From an uncultured Bacteroidota bacterium (GTDB lineage: Bacteria; Bacteroidota; Bacteroidia; Bacteroidales; VadinHA17): DNA of 7,655 nt. The stretch spans positions 1 through 7,655 of the forward strand of contig CAIPJU010000040.1 of the NCBI GenBank assembly GCA_903865465.1, given 5' to 3'. Position 1 is the stretch's first letter; every line of letters starts with the position of its first letter. The notes below the pieces were generated by a model. That model was not told where the DNA came from, ran no database searches, and was given only the letters and a program-made list of their open reading frames with translations. The position numbers and the translations under genes were made by a program. Of this stretch, positions 1-6,748 are shown one piece after another.

Positions 1-234
1 CTGGTATCGGATAAGATAATTGTGGGAGATTATCTGGTTCCAAGGCCAAAAGGATTCGGAAGTAATGTGAGTGAAGCAATTGAGTTTATTGCCGGCAGAG
101 AGCACTATCGGAATTTCAAAAGCTATGTGGCCAACGGGGGCATTTATTACCTGGCAGATAAAGCCGGATTAAAAGTTATCAATGAAATAACAAATAATCC
201 TTTATCAAATCATGTTGTTGTACTAAGTAAATAA
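1..234 (+). CDS. C-terminal fragment of an unrecognised protein (5' end outside window)
   Basis: The reading frame is open from the first base of the window, so this is the last 77 residues of a longer protein rather than a small gene starting at the GTG at 22. It ends at a TAA at 232-234. I do not recognise the family. The fragment is soluble-looking, with no membrane segment and no cysteine. It has a Pro/Gly-rich turn (VPRPKGFGSN), a helix-like stretch (SEAIEFIAGREH), then GGIYYLADKAGLKVI and a hydrophobic final strand (HVVVLSK), which reads like the end of an alternating alpha/beta domain. The next gene starts 44 bp downstream on the same strand with no terminator-like hairpin plus T-run between them, so co-transcription with the YeeE/YedE transporter is plausible. 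A role in sulfur metabolism would be inference from that neighbour only. Confidence 0.7.
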   Translation: MVSDKIIVGDYLVPRPKGFGSNVSEAIEFIAGREHYRNFKSYVANGGIYYLADKAGLKVINEITNNPLSNHVVVLSK

Positions 235-278
235 AATCGGGATATCTTTACCCGGTATCACCCTTCAAAACAAATTAT

Positions 279-1283
279 ATGAATGCAGTTACTTTAATTC
301 TAGGTTTCTTGTTCGGTGCAACTCTGCAGTATGCAAATCTTAACCGGTATAATGTCATAAGCGGAATGGCTACACTCGAAAACTATGCAGTTGCCAAGGC
401 AATAGCTGTTGCGATTGGAGTTGGAGCTATAATAATTGCCATTGAAATCGGACTTGGCTTCGCAACTTATCACATAAAACCATTTCTGTTGGGAGGAATT
501 GCAATCGGAGGAATAATATTTGGCGTTGGGATGGCTATTTTGGGATATTGCCCCGGAACACTTCCGGTTTCGCTGGGAGAAGGTTCAGTCGATGCCCTGC
601 TTGGCATAACAGGAGGATTGGCGGCAGGAGTCATATACACCTTATTGGTACCATCAGTTCAAAGTGTTTTGGGTCCCGACCTAGGTAGTATTTCATTATA
701 TACACTCGTTGGACAGCACCATTTTATTTTCTACACTTTGGATATTGTACTGGGAACCGTGTTTATCCTGGCAGCCTTTATCCTGAATAAAAAGGAAAAA
801 TCGACTAATTACAAATGGGTATATGCCGGTACAGGTTTGGCAATTTTGAATGCGGTGGTATTTCTTACTGCTGGTACAAATAGAATTATCGGAGCATCAA
901 CTGCATATCCCTTTGTAGCTGATTTTATTACGGGAACAACACAAAACGGCTATTTTTCAAAAATCCAGGGACCAGGGCAATGGGAGGTTTTGTTCCTGGG
1001 CGGTGCATTTATCTCAGGTGTCGTAATCTCGCTATTCAGGAAAGAATTCAAAATCACAATAATACACAGTAACTGGGCGAAGTATAAAGGGAATTCAGTT
1101 TCAAAACGGCTCATCTGGTCCTTTATAGGAGGCTTTATCCTGATCATTGGCGCAAGGATGGCCGGAGGATGTACCAGCGGACACATACTATCAGGCGGGA
1201 TGCAACTATCGTTGAGTAGTTTGGTGTTTGCTGTTTTTGTCTTTGGAGGATTGCTTATAACAGGTAAATATTTCTATAAGTGA
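279..1283 (+). CDS. YeeE/YedE-family (TsuA-like) sulfur-compound transporter
   Basis: Predicted inner-membrane permease of 334 aa, close to the full-length size of YeeE/YedE proteins, whose characterised member TsuA imports thiosulfate. It is almost entirely hydrophobic with many Gly-rich helices and two pseudo-symmetric halves. The first half carries GYCPGT (Cys91, about residues 89-94) and the second carries GARMAGGCTSGH (Cys298, about 291-302); both are family signatures around the cysteines thought to relay the substrate. These are the only two cysteines. The N-terminal segment, which in TsuA-type proteins ends in an Arg-x-x-Cys-like motif, reads LNRYNVISG here, with no Cys (see findings). 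The ATG at 279 begins directly with the first hydrophobic helix; there is no clear Shine-Dalgarno sequence. Family assignment is firm. The exact substrate (thiosulfate, or another sulfur or selenium species) cannot be read from sequence. Confidence 0.88.
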   Translation: MNAVTLILGFLFGATLQYANLNRYNVISGMATLENYAVAKAIAVAIGVGAIIIAIEIGLGFATYHIKPFLLGGIAIGGIIFGVGMAILGYCPGTLPVSLGEGSVDALLGITGGLAAGVIYTLLVPSVQSVLGPDLGSISLYTLVGQHHFIFYTLDIVLGTVFILAAFILNKKEKSTNYKWVYAGTGLAILNAVVFLTAGTNRIIGASTAYPFVADFITGTTQNGYFSKIQGPGQWEVLFLGGAFISGVVISLFRKEFKITIIHSNWAKYKGNSVSKRLIWSFIGGFILIIGARMAGGCTSGHILSGGMQLSLSSLVFAVFVFGGLLITGKYFYK

Positions 1284-1354
1284 AAAAAAGAAATTCCTGG
1301 TTTAATTTTCCTTTAACTTACCCTATTGAAGAAAGGTCAAAATAGCAGAGAATG

Positions 1355-2128
1355 TCATTTCATATTTTCAGACACTCCTATTCCAAATAAGGCAAAGTCA
1401 TATTTAACCGGATCATCCCTATCCATATCCCTGAGAAAAGCATCTAATTCTGCGACAGCTTTAGCATCGTTCTGTTTCCGGGTCAGTATCCCAAAACTGC
1501 GGGCTACATTTCCCGAGTGAATATCAAGAGGACATGAAAGGATTGAAGGTGAAATTGACTTCCAGATCCCGAAATCGACACCCTTGTTATCCTTCCTTAC
1601 CATCCATCGCAGGAACATGTTAATTTTTTTGGCCGCAGAACCCTTGTCCGGATCTGAAATCTGTCTGACTGTCCGCTTGCTGTGGGGCAATTCAAAAAAT
1701 ATGGTATTCAGCCTGTGAATGGCAGGCTGGAGTGAATCCTCAGTTTTATTCTCTTCGAAGATGGTCTCGAGCCCTCCCCTGTTTGAGTATATATGCCTGA
1801 GCGCTTTCAGGAAATAGACCAGATCGTGCGAATTAAATGTACGGTGTACAAAACCTTCCATCCTTTGAAACTCCTCCTCACTGGCATTCATCACGAAATC
1901 GAAGGGAGAATCATCGAGCAGCTCCATCATGCGGCCCGCATTCCTGAGGATCATCTTGCGGTTTCCCCAGGCAATTGCAGCAGCCAGGAATCCTGATATT
2001 TCTATATCTTCCTTAAGTATGTACCTGTGCGGGATGCTTATCGGATCGGGCTCTATAAAACCGGGCCGGTTGTAGAGCTCAACCTTTTCATCCAATATCT
2101 CTTTCAGTTCTGCGTTCGATAGCTTCAT
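1355..2128 (-). CDS. TIGR02757 family protein (DUF2400), possible HhH-GPD-like DNA glycosylase relative
   Basis: A 257-aa soluble protein that matches the TIGR02757/DUF2400 family over its whole length. Recognisable family blocks are FLAAAIAWGNRKMIL (residues 47-61), DKGSAAKKINMFLRWMVRKD (161-180), VDFGIW (184-189), CPLDIHSGNVAR (199-210) and DPVKYDFALFGIGV (239-252). The family has no established function that I know of. My own reading is that Lys167 in the AKKINMF block, followed 35 residues later by Asp202 in PLDIH, resembles the catalytic Lys and Asp of helix-hairpin-helix glycosylases, most nearly archaeal AGOG; this is inference. The ATG at 2128 gives a normal family N-terminus, and the end (GIGVSENMK) is also normal, so the gene looks complete. 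It lies 51 bp downstream of the duplicated-domain secreted protein on the same strand and converges on the YeeE/YedE gene. Confidence 0.87.
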   Translation of the reverse strand: MKLSNAELKEILDEKVELYNRPGFIEPDPISIPHRYILKEDIEISGFLAAAIAWGNRKMILRNAGRMMELLDDSPFDFVMNASEEEFQRMEGFVHRTFNSHDLVYFLKALRHIYSNRGGLETIFEENKTEDSLQPAIHRLNTIFFELPHSKRTVRQISDPDKGSAAKKINMFLRWMVRKDNKGVDFGIWKSISPSILSCPLDIHSGNVARSFGILTRKQNDAKAVAELDAFLRDMDRDDPVKYDFALFGIGVSENMK

Positions 2129-2147
2129 TAGCCTTATTTTTGATTGG

Positions 2148-2177
2148 TAAAAATAGGGTATTAAAGCTGAAAGCCAA
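2148..2177 (-). promoter_or_regulatory. Possible Bacteroidota-type promoter for the DUF2400 gene
   Basis: On the minus strand a TTGG (2174-2177) is followed after 18 bases by TATTTTTA (2148-2155), one base off the Bacteroidota -7 consensus TAnnTTTG with a -33 TTG-type element at acceptable spacing. It sits 20 bases upstream of the DUF2400 ATG and just past the stop codon of the preceding gene. It would allow transcription separate from the upstream gene. In AT-rich DNA such near-matches arise often by chance, so this is only a candidate. Confidence 0.2.
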
Positions 2178-2179
2178 GG

Positions 2180-3028
2180 CTACTTTTCATTCGGGTCAAT
2201 GATTCCCGATTCCCTGTCGGTAATTGTTGGTATCGGAACCAGTGGCTGTGATTTTACAAGTTTCTCCATAGAAATCCGCTGGTTTTGGATCATTAGTACA
2301 GCATCCTCATAGGCATCACTGTATGATTTTCCCTGCGACATTTCCTTTCGCTCGGATAACTCAAGGGCAATAGAGTATTCGGTCTCTTCACACGAGATTT
2401 GTCCGTCGATCCAAATCTCTTTGGAGGGAATAAAATGATAGGCCAGGTCATTGCCACTAAAGCCAAAATCGGGATATATATTTTTCCTGACCATATATCC
2501 GTCAACAATCCATACAGCGATGCCATCGCGTATACCAACAGGAATACGATAAATATTCTGAAGCCTGATACTGTCGGGCAGACTCTTAATCTCCTTTATG
2601 CCGTATGAATCTTTTACACCTACCTTTCCAAGCGAAGCCTCATGCGACTTACTGTCTTCCAAGTTCTTATGCCTTATTTGCTGTTCTAGCATAAGTGACG
2701 AATCATGAGCTACCTGATATGTCCAGCCAAATTTGGCCATAAGGTGCCTCTCATTGAGCTCATGAGCCAGGGTAAGCTCAAATTCCTCGCATGAGATGGC
2801 ATTATCGATCCATATCTCACCTTTCGGATTGAAAATATAGCGCTGGTCATTGCCTCCATACAGGAATTCCTTATAGATTTTCTGCCTGACCGTGTTACCA
2901 TCAATGATCCAGATCTTATAATTATCCCTCTTACCCCAGTAATAACGATATATTCCATCCGTTTTCTTAGATGGTGTGAAACCAATAGCCAGAATCCCGG
3001 CTAAAATGAGAAATACTATCTTTTTCAT
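2180..3028 (-). CDS. Secreted protein with two tandem copies of a HExxE-type domain
   Basis: A 282-aa protein with a clear N-terminal signal peptide (MKKIVFLILAGILAIGF, then a Thr/Pro/Ser-Lys region) and no other membrane segment, so probably periplasmic or exported; there is no lipobox Cys. The mature part is two copies of one domain, residues 26-119 and 159-251, aligned with a single one-residue gap. Shared blocks include W-I-x-D-G-x-x-V-R, F-x-x-x-G-N-D, EIWID, ISCEE and E-L-x-E-R. Copy 1 has HELNERH (His89, Glu90, Glu93, His95) and later AHD (His108), which looks like a metallopeptidase-type metal site. Copy 2 keeps the two glutamates but has Leu, Lys and Tyr at the three histidine positions. 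I know no named family and assign no function. The ATG at 3028 is set by the signal peptide. The last 30 residues (Pro-rich, PLVPIPTIT) look like a flexible tail. Confidence 0.8.
   Translation of the reverse strand: MKKIVFLILAGILAIGFTPSKKTDGIYRYYWGKRDNYKIWIIDGNTVRQKIYKEFLYGGNDQRYIFNPKGEIWIDNAISCEEFELTLAHELNERHLMAKFGWTYQVAHDSSLMLEQQIRHKNLEDSKSHEASLGKVGVKDSYGIKEIKSLPDSIRLQNIYRIPVGIRDGIAVWIVDGYMVRKNIYPDFGFSGNDLAYHFIPSKEIWIDGQISCEETEYSIALELSERKEMSQGKSYSDAYEDAVLMIQNQRISMEKLVKSQPLVPIPTITDRESGIIDPNEK
2276..2554 (-). repeat. Internal duplication, copy 2 (residues 159-251), metal-site residues lost
   Basis: Second copy of the same domain. The scaffold is kept (W173, D176-G177, V180-R181, G192-N193-D194, E204 to D208, I211 to E215, E223, E226-R227), but the three histidines of copy 1 are replaced by Leu222, Lys228 and Tyr240. 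It is joined to copy 1 by a charged linker of about 40 residues. Confidence 0.8.
2672..2953 (-). repeat. Internal duplication, copy 1 (residues 26-119 of the secreted protein)
   Basis: First copy of the duplicated domain, offset by 133 residues from copy 2 up to a single one-residue gap near residue 100. It keeps the His/Glu set (His89, Glu90, Glu93, His95, His108). The likeness is evident at protein level; the DNA has diverged enough that the duplication is not recent. Confidence 0.8.
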
Positions 3029-3201
3029 GACGATATGATTTAAAAAATTATCATAATAAAAAAACAGATGGGTAGAATAAATTTAAAACCCGGTGTAATG
3101 TTATAAATTATAAATCAGTTTCAATTTTATCAGCTTGTCATTATTCAGAAAGATTGCATTCTTTTTTGTAATTTTATAAGTTAGATTCCAGACAGAGGCT
3201 T
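3029..3201. promoter_or_regulatory. AT-rich divergent intergenic region
   Basis: These 173 bp separate the divergent starts of the secreted duplicated-domain protein and the ABC membrane-domain protein, so promoters for both should lie here. Near-matches to the -7 element TAnnTTTG with the last base changed occur at 3169-3176 (plus strand, TAATTTTA) and within 3079-3086 (minus strand, TAAATTTA), but neither has a -33 TTG at proper spacing. I therefore cannot place a promoter with confidence. An AGAGG at 3194-3198 could serve as a closely spaced ribosome-binding site for the ATG at 3202. Confidence 0.4.
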
Positions 3202-4074
3202 ATGGCAATAAGGATGATTATTTCGAAGTACAAGTATGCAATAGCATTGCTGCTTTCTTTTGTGCTCATTGAAAATATTGCCTGGATCATTGAACCCACT
3301 TTCTTCGGAAAACTTCTCGATGCTCTTATTGGCCATTTTTATGACCATGAAGATGTTGATTACTTTTACCCGCTCTTTATCTGGATAATTGTATATTTTA
3401 TAAATGTTGTCGGAGGATTCCTTCACAGGCTATTCAATGGAGGAACATATTCCAGAATGTATGCCGATGTTGCGACCCAGGTAATATCTGAGTCTGAGTC
3501 AAGGTGTGATCCCTATTCGAAGATGCTTGTAAGGGCTGAACTTGTAAAGGAATACATAACCTTCTTCAAGGATCGGGTGCCGGAGGTTTTATGGCAACTG
3601 GGGGCATCGATTGGCGCCATAGTGGCTCTCTTCTTCTATGATTACAGGATAGGTCTTGTTTCACTTGCAGTTATCGGGCCTGTTGCCTTCATAAACAACC
3701 AGACACGTAATAAAATTTCACATCTCCAGAGAGATATTCACGACAACCAGGAGGAGCTTTACGGTATTATAGAAAAACGAGACACTTCACAGATTCATCA
3801 GTTCTTTTACAATATGATCCCGCCTAAGCGGAGTATTGCTAAATGGAATTCGCTTAGTTATGCTTCCGTGAAGATTTTCCTCTTATTTATTTTTATTGCA
3901 GTCCTTTTCATTTGTGTTGACCTTGACAAATTTTCTACAGGTAAGATTTACTCAATTGTTGCTTATCTATGGACATTCATCGGGCAAACTGATTACCTTC
4001 CCGACCTGATGGAAAGTCTGGGCTCTATAAAAGACCTTAATATGAGGTTTTCGCGTGACGACGATGCAGCGTAA
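3202..4074 (+). CDS. Stand-alone ABC transporter six-transmembrane-domain protein (no ATPase domain)
   Basis: A 290-aa integral membrane protein that reads as the membrane half of a type-IV ABC exporter. Hydrophobic segments fall at about residues 11-30, 56-76, 128-146, 149-165, 222-240 and 249-262. The start of the fold (IIEPTFFGKLLDALI, 29-43) matches the first helix and elbow typical of exporters, and two long charged stretches between helices 2-3 and 4-5 fit the cytoplasmic coupling extensions. The protein stops at 290 (ending SRDDDAA) where a nucleotide-binding domain would follow; no Walker A, signature or Walker B motif is present, and no ATPase gene is adjacent. It matches the small family annotated as ABC six-transmembrane-domain proteins (ABC_membrane_3-like), so the absence is probably natural, not a truncation. 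Substrate unknown. The stop lies 17 bp from the convergent mprF-like stop. Confidence 0.75.
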   Translation: MAIRMIISKYKYAIALLLSFVLIENIAWIIEPTFFGKLLDALIGHFYDHEDVDYFYPLFIWIIVYFINVVGGFLHRLFNGGTYSRMYADVATQVISESESRCDPYSKMLVRAELVKEYITFFKDRVPEVLWQLGASIGAIVALFFYDYRIGLVSLAVIGPVAFINNQTRNKISHLQRDIHDNQEELYGIIEKRDTSQIHQFFYNMIPPKRSIAKWNSLSYASVKIFLLFIFIAVLFICVDLDKFSTGKIYSIVAYLWTFIGQTDYLPDLMESLGSIKDLNMRFSRDDDAA

Positions 4075-4091
4075 CAATAAATTATTAAAGT

Positions 4092-6728
4092 TCAGGCTTT
4101 TATAACCTTAGTAAGAATTCCCGGAACACTCAGCAGATCGTAATCGTTATCAAAAATCAGGTATTTGTCGCTCCACACAGGCTGAAATTTATCTTTATAA
4201 TCACGCTGTCCCCGGTAATGAGAAAATGACCGGATTTTCTCGTAGGCAAATTTCATTGATTTTTCAGAGAAGGTGTGAGGGTCATTGAGTCCCGACATTG
4301 GGGCAAAACCAAGGTTCACGTAATTTATTCCTTCCGATTTAAGATAACGGAAAAGTTCGACGAGTATAAAATCCATAATTCCGTTGGGGGCATCTGAGGT
4401 TTTTCTTAGGAGGTCGAATGTTGCCTCATCTTTTGCATAATCGGGAACGATATTCAGAAAGGCTATTATTTTCTCTTCGCTGTTTTCAACCGTAATAACA
4501 GTTTCATTTTTTATCTCCTTCTCCGAGAAAACACCCTGTGAAAATGCAATCTCCTCTCTTTCTGTTAGTTTAAGCCATTCGTCACTTACTGACTTAAGTT
4601 TCTGAATCAGACCATCCTTGAGAGGAGGATGATTTAATTTGGCCGTATAGCCCTGCTCTTTTATCTTATTCAGGGCATTCCTGATTGATTTTCTCTCTCC
4701 CCCTTCAAGGGTGAATTTAGTGAGGTCAACAATACCCTCCTGACCAATAAACAAACTCTTCTTTCCTGTTGTGAGATAAACAGGAAGACTCTCCTCCGGA
4801 ACCCTGTAGTAAATCTCCTTCAATCCGTTATCATAGCAGAACTTCCGGAATTCCAGAATGCATATCCTCATATCATCCGGCCCTGACGAAACAGGGTCTT
4901 CGAGAACAACAGCAAAATTACCGCTAACCTTGAATGAGATAAAGGATTTGTCGTCGGACGAAAAGAAGAATTGTTTGTCATAATAAAGCTTAAAGAAATC
5001 GAGAGCTGATTTTCCGTAAGAATTTATAAGGTTTTCAGCCTTCAGCCTCTCTTCAGGGGTAAATGAATTATTGAAAAAATATGGCCTGATAAGAGAATAG
5101 AGAAGGAAAGCCAGAGCTGCAAAACCACTGATTTTTATTGTGTATAAGAAATCAAGGGCAAAGGAATCTCCAGGTACCAGGTCGGAGCTGCTGATAAGGA
5201 AAAAGTTTAAAAGAGTGTATTTTAGCGATTGAAACAGACTGAAATCTATCTGAAAATGTTTCTTGTCGAGAAAGTAAAAGCCTACTATTCCATAGATAAT
5301 AACTGCCGCAATGGTTAAAAGCGAAGTCTGAATACCAATTGCACGTACCCGTGGGTTGGTTTTTACATAATACTCTTTTCGGGTAGTAAGCAGAGCAAAA
5401 GTAACAAAGAGTGCAATTCCTGCTTCTGGTAAATTAACCCCTTTTGTAATATGTCCTGCCATCGAAAAAAGGCTTAATATCAAAGCGAACCACCATGCTG
5501 ATTTTAATCCGCGCAGCATATATGTCGCAGTTACCAACAGGAATAAACCTGCTATAAGGACGAACCCGTTTGAGAAGTTTACGACATCGAAAAACAGATA
5601 ATCCCGTAAAATCTTAAGACTTACAGGAATACCCGGGGAAAGCACCGAAATAATATTAACAATACCAAGTGAAAAGATAAGGAATGAAGGTATTATCCTC
5701 ATCAGCAGCTTATCAATTTTCAGCATAAAGCTTACGATTCCCGCCATAAGGGGGAGCCAGAACTCAAAGAATCTGAAAAGCAAAGTAATGGCCACTGCCT
5801 CAATATTAGTGAAGCCTGAATGGAGAAGTATAAAAGACATTGAGACTTCAATTGCGCCCATGCCTCGCAAAAAGGGAGAAATGATCAGGAAGAGCACCAC
5901 AACTACATAGGAGATTACTGCCAGTGAAAGCGAAGGAGCCAGGTTTAGCGCGGCCATTGAGATGTAAACATGGGCAATACCTGTAAATTCGATAATCACT
6001 GAAATAAGAACGGTATAAATGAAATTTCGCACAATGATCTTGTGGCTCCTGATCTCGTCGATTATCTCCTCAGCTGCAGGATAAACTCTCACAAGCAGCC
6101 TGTAAGCGGCCATTCTGTTTACAACCGATCTGTAAAGAATGTACAACAAAACCAATAGCAAAATGACACCTGCAAAAGCATACCACATGTCAAAGCCTTC
6201 AGCTTTGTTTGAAAGTGAAAATAATAAGGCAGGAATAGCGACTATTATTACGGTTAGAATCCCAATGAAGGCATATATAACTGACGCGTAATAAAACTGC
6301 GATTTTGAAATTTCTTTTTTCTCCAGCGTCTTACTGAAATAAGGAAGTGATGTAATACCACCTGCCGGAATAAAAACACTGATAAAATTCTTCTTAAGAA
6401 AGAAAATCAATGCATCTCCAAGATTTAGTTTTGCATTTACCGAAGCAAAAGCAGCAACATACATCGAACCTTGCAGCAGAATATAAATTACAAATACCAG
6501 GAAGCCTGCTGTCATCCAAACAGGCTTTGCCTGCAACAGAACGTCACCAATTCCGTGCAACTCGGTCTTCTCATGATTAAAAAACCATACGGCAAGACCA
6601 ATAAATAGTCCCGTGAATGCAAATCTTACAATGATCCTGGTATTGTTCCTGAAAAGAAGAGCTGTCTTTTCTCTCAGGTTCTGATTTAGATTAGCCGACT
6701 TTATCTGTTGTTCTTGCGAGATGGACAT
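4092..6728 (-). CDS. mprF: MprF/LpiA-family bifunctional phosphatidylglycerol aminoacyltransferase and flippase
   Basis: An 878-aa inner-membrane protein, slightly longer than typical MprF. Residues 1 to about 340 form the UPF0104/flippase-like multi-pass domain (helices near 31-51, 69-89, 106-125, 146-171, 181-199, 232-254, 264-283), with FIPAGGITSLPY at 119-130 and SPFLRGMGAIEVS at 284-296. More helices follow to about 547. Residues 555-878 are the cytosolic DUF2156 synthase domain with family blocks VVLEDPV (607-613), RKSIRNALNKIKEQGY (679-694), PNGIMDFILVEL (781-792), NLGFAPMSGL (805-814) and KFQPVWSDKYL (847-857). MprF/LpiA enzymes move an amino acid, classically lysine, from aminoacyl-tRNA to phosphatidylglycerol, and the flippase part exposes the product on the outer leaflet, lowering negative charge. 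The amino acid used here cannot be told. The gene starts 20 bp after the VirJ/AcvB-like gene, so an operon is very likely. Confidence 0.88.
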   Translation of the reverse strand: MSISQEQQIKSANLNQNLREKTALLFRNNTRIIVRFAFTGLFIGLAVWFFNHEKTELHGIGDVLLQAKPVWMTAGFLVFVIYILLQGSMYVAAFASVNAKLNLGDALIFFLKKNFISVFIPAGGITSLPYFSKTLEKKEISKSQFYYASVIYAFIGILTVIIVAIPALLFSLSNKAEGFDMWYAFAGVILLLVLLYILYRSVVNRMAAYRLLVRVYPAAEEIIDEIRSHKIIVRNFIYTVLISVIIEFTGIAHVYISMAALNLAPSLSLAVISYVVVVLFLIISPFLRGMGAIEVSMSFILLHSGFTNIEAVAITLLFRFFEFWLPLMAGIVSFMLKIDKLLMRIIPSFLIFSLGIVNIISVLSPGIPVSLKILRDYLFFDVVNFSNGFVLIAGLFLLVTATYMLRGLKSAWWFALILSLFSMAGHITKGVNLPEAGIALFVTFALLTTRKEYYVKTNPRVRAIGIQTSLLTIAAVIIYGIVGFYFLDKKHFQIDFSLFQSLKYTLLNFFLISSSDLVPGDSFALDFLYTIKISGFAALAFLLYSLIRPYFFNNSFTPEERLKAENLINSYGKSALDFFKLYYDKQFFFSSDDKSFISFKVSGNFAVVLEDPVSSGPDDMRICILEFRKFCYDNGLKEIYYRVPEESLPVYLTTGKKSLFIGQEGIVDLTKFTLEGGERKSIRNALNKIKEQGYTAKLNHPPLKDGLIQKLKSVSDEWLKLTEREEIAFSQGVFSEKEIKNETVITVENSEEKIIAFLNIVPDYAKDEATFDLLRKTSDAPNGIMDFILVELFRYLKSEGINYVNLGFAPMSGLNDPHTFSEKSMKFAYEKIRSFSHYRGQRDYKDKFQPVWSDKYLIFDNDYDLLSVPGILTKVIKA

Positions 6729-6748
6729 ATCTGAAAAATGAAAAAAGA

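Noticed and set aside
236..256. Small inverted repeat (CGGG...CCCG, 9-base loop) between the partial gene and the YeeE/YedE gene
   Set aside because: The stem is only about six pairs including one wobble and no T-run follows, so it is not a credible terminator or operator.
1284..1354. Search for a terminator between the convergent YeeE/YedE and DUF2400 genes
   Set aside because: No GC-rich stem followed by a T-run on either strand. The 17-bp gap at 4075-4091 has none either.
1326..1520. Plus-strand open frame over the end of the DUF2400 gene, and similar frames at 950-1186, 1793-1996, 2293-2538, 2399-2608, 2710-2985, 3181-3426 and 7138-7329
   Set aside because: Each lies in another frame or on the opposite strand of a well-supported gene or across its start, and none encodes a recognisable domain.
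1319..2160. Nine-base inverted match (TACCCTATT at 1319-1327, AATAGGGTA at 2152-2160) flanking the DUF2400 gene, like terminal repeats
   Set aside because: Many 9-base inverted matches are expected by chance in a window this size, the match does not extend, and no target-site duplication or transposase is present.
3034..3055. Inverted repeat TATGAT...ATCATA just upstream of the secreted-protein start
   Set aside because: Six-base arms in very AT-rich DNA are expected by chance; there is no second copy and no known operator match.
3202..4074. Possibility that the ABC membrane-domain gene is a pseudogene truncated before its ATPase
   Set aside because: The frame is intact, the length matches a known stand-alone family, and no remnant of an ATPase follows; the next gene on the other strand begins within 17 bp.
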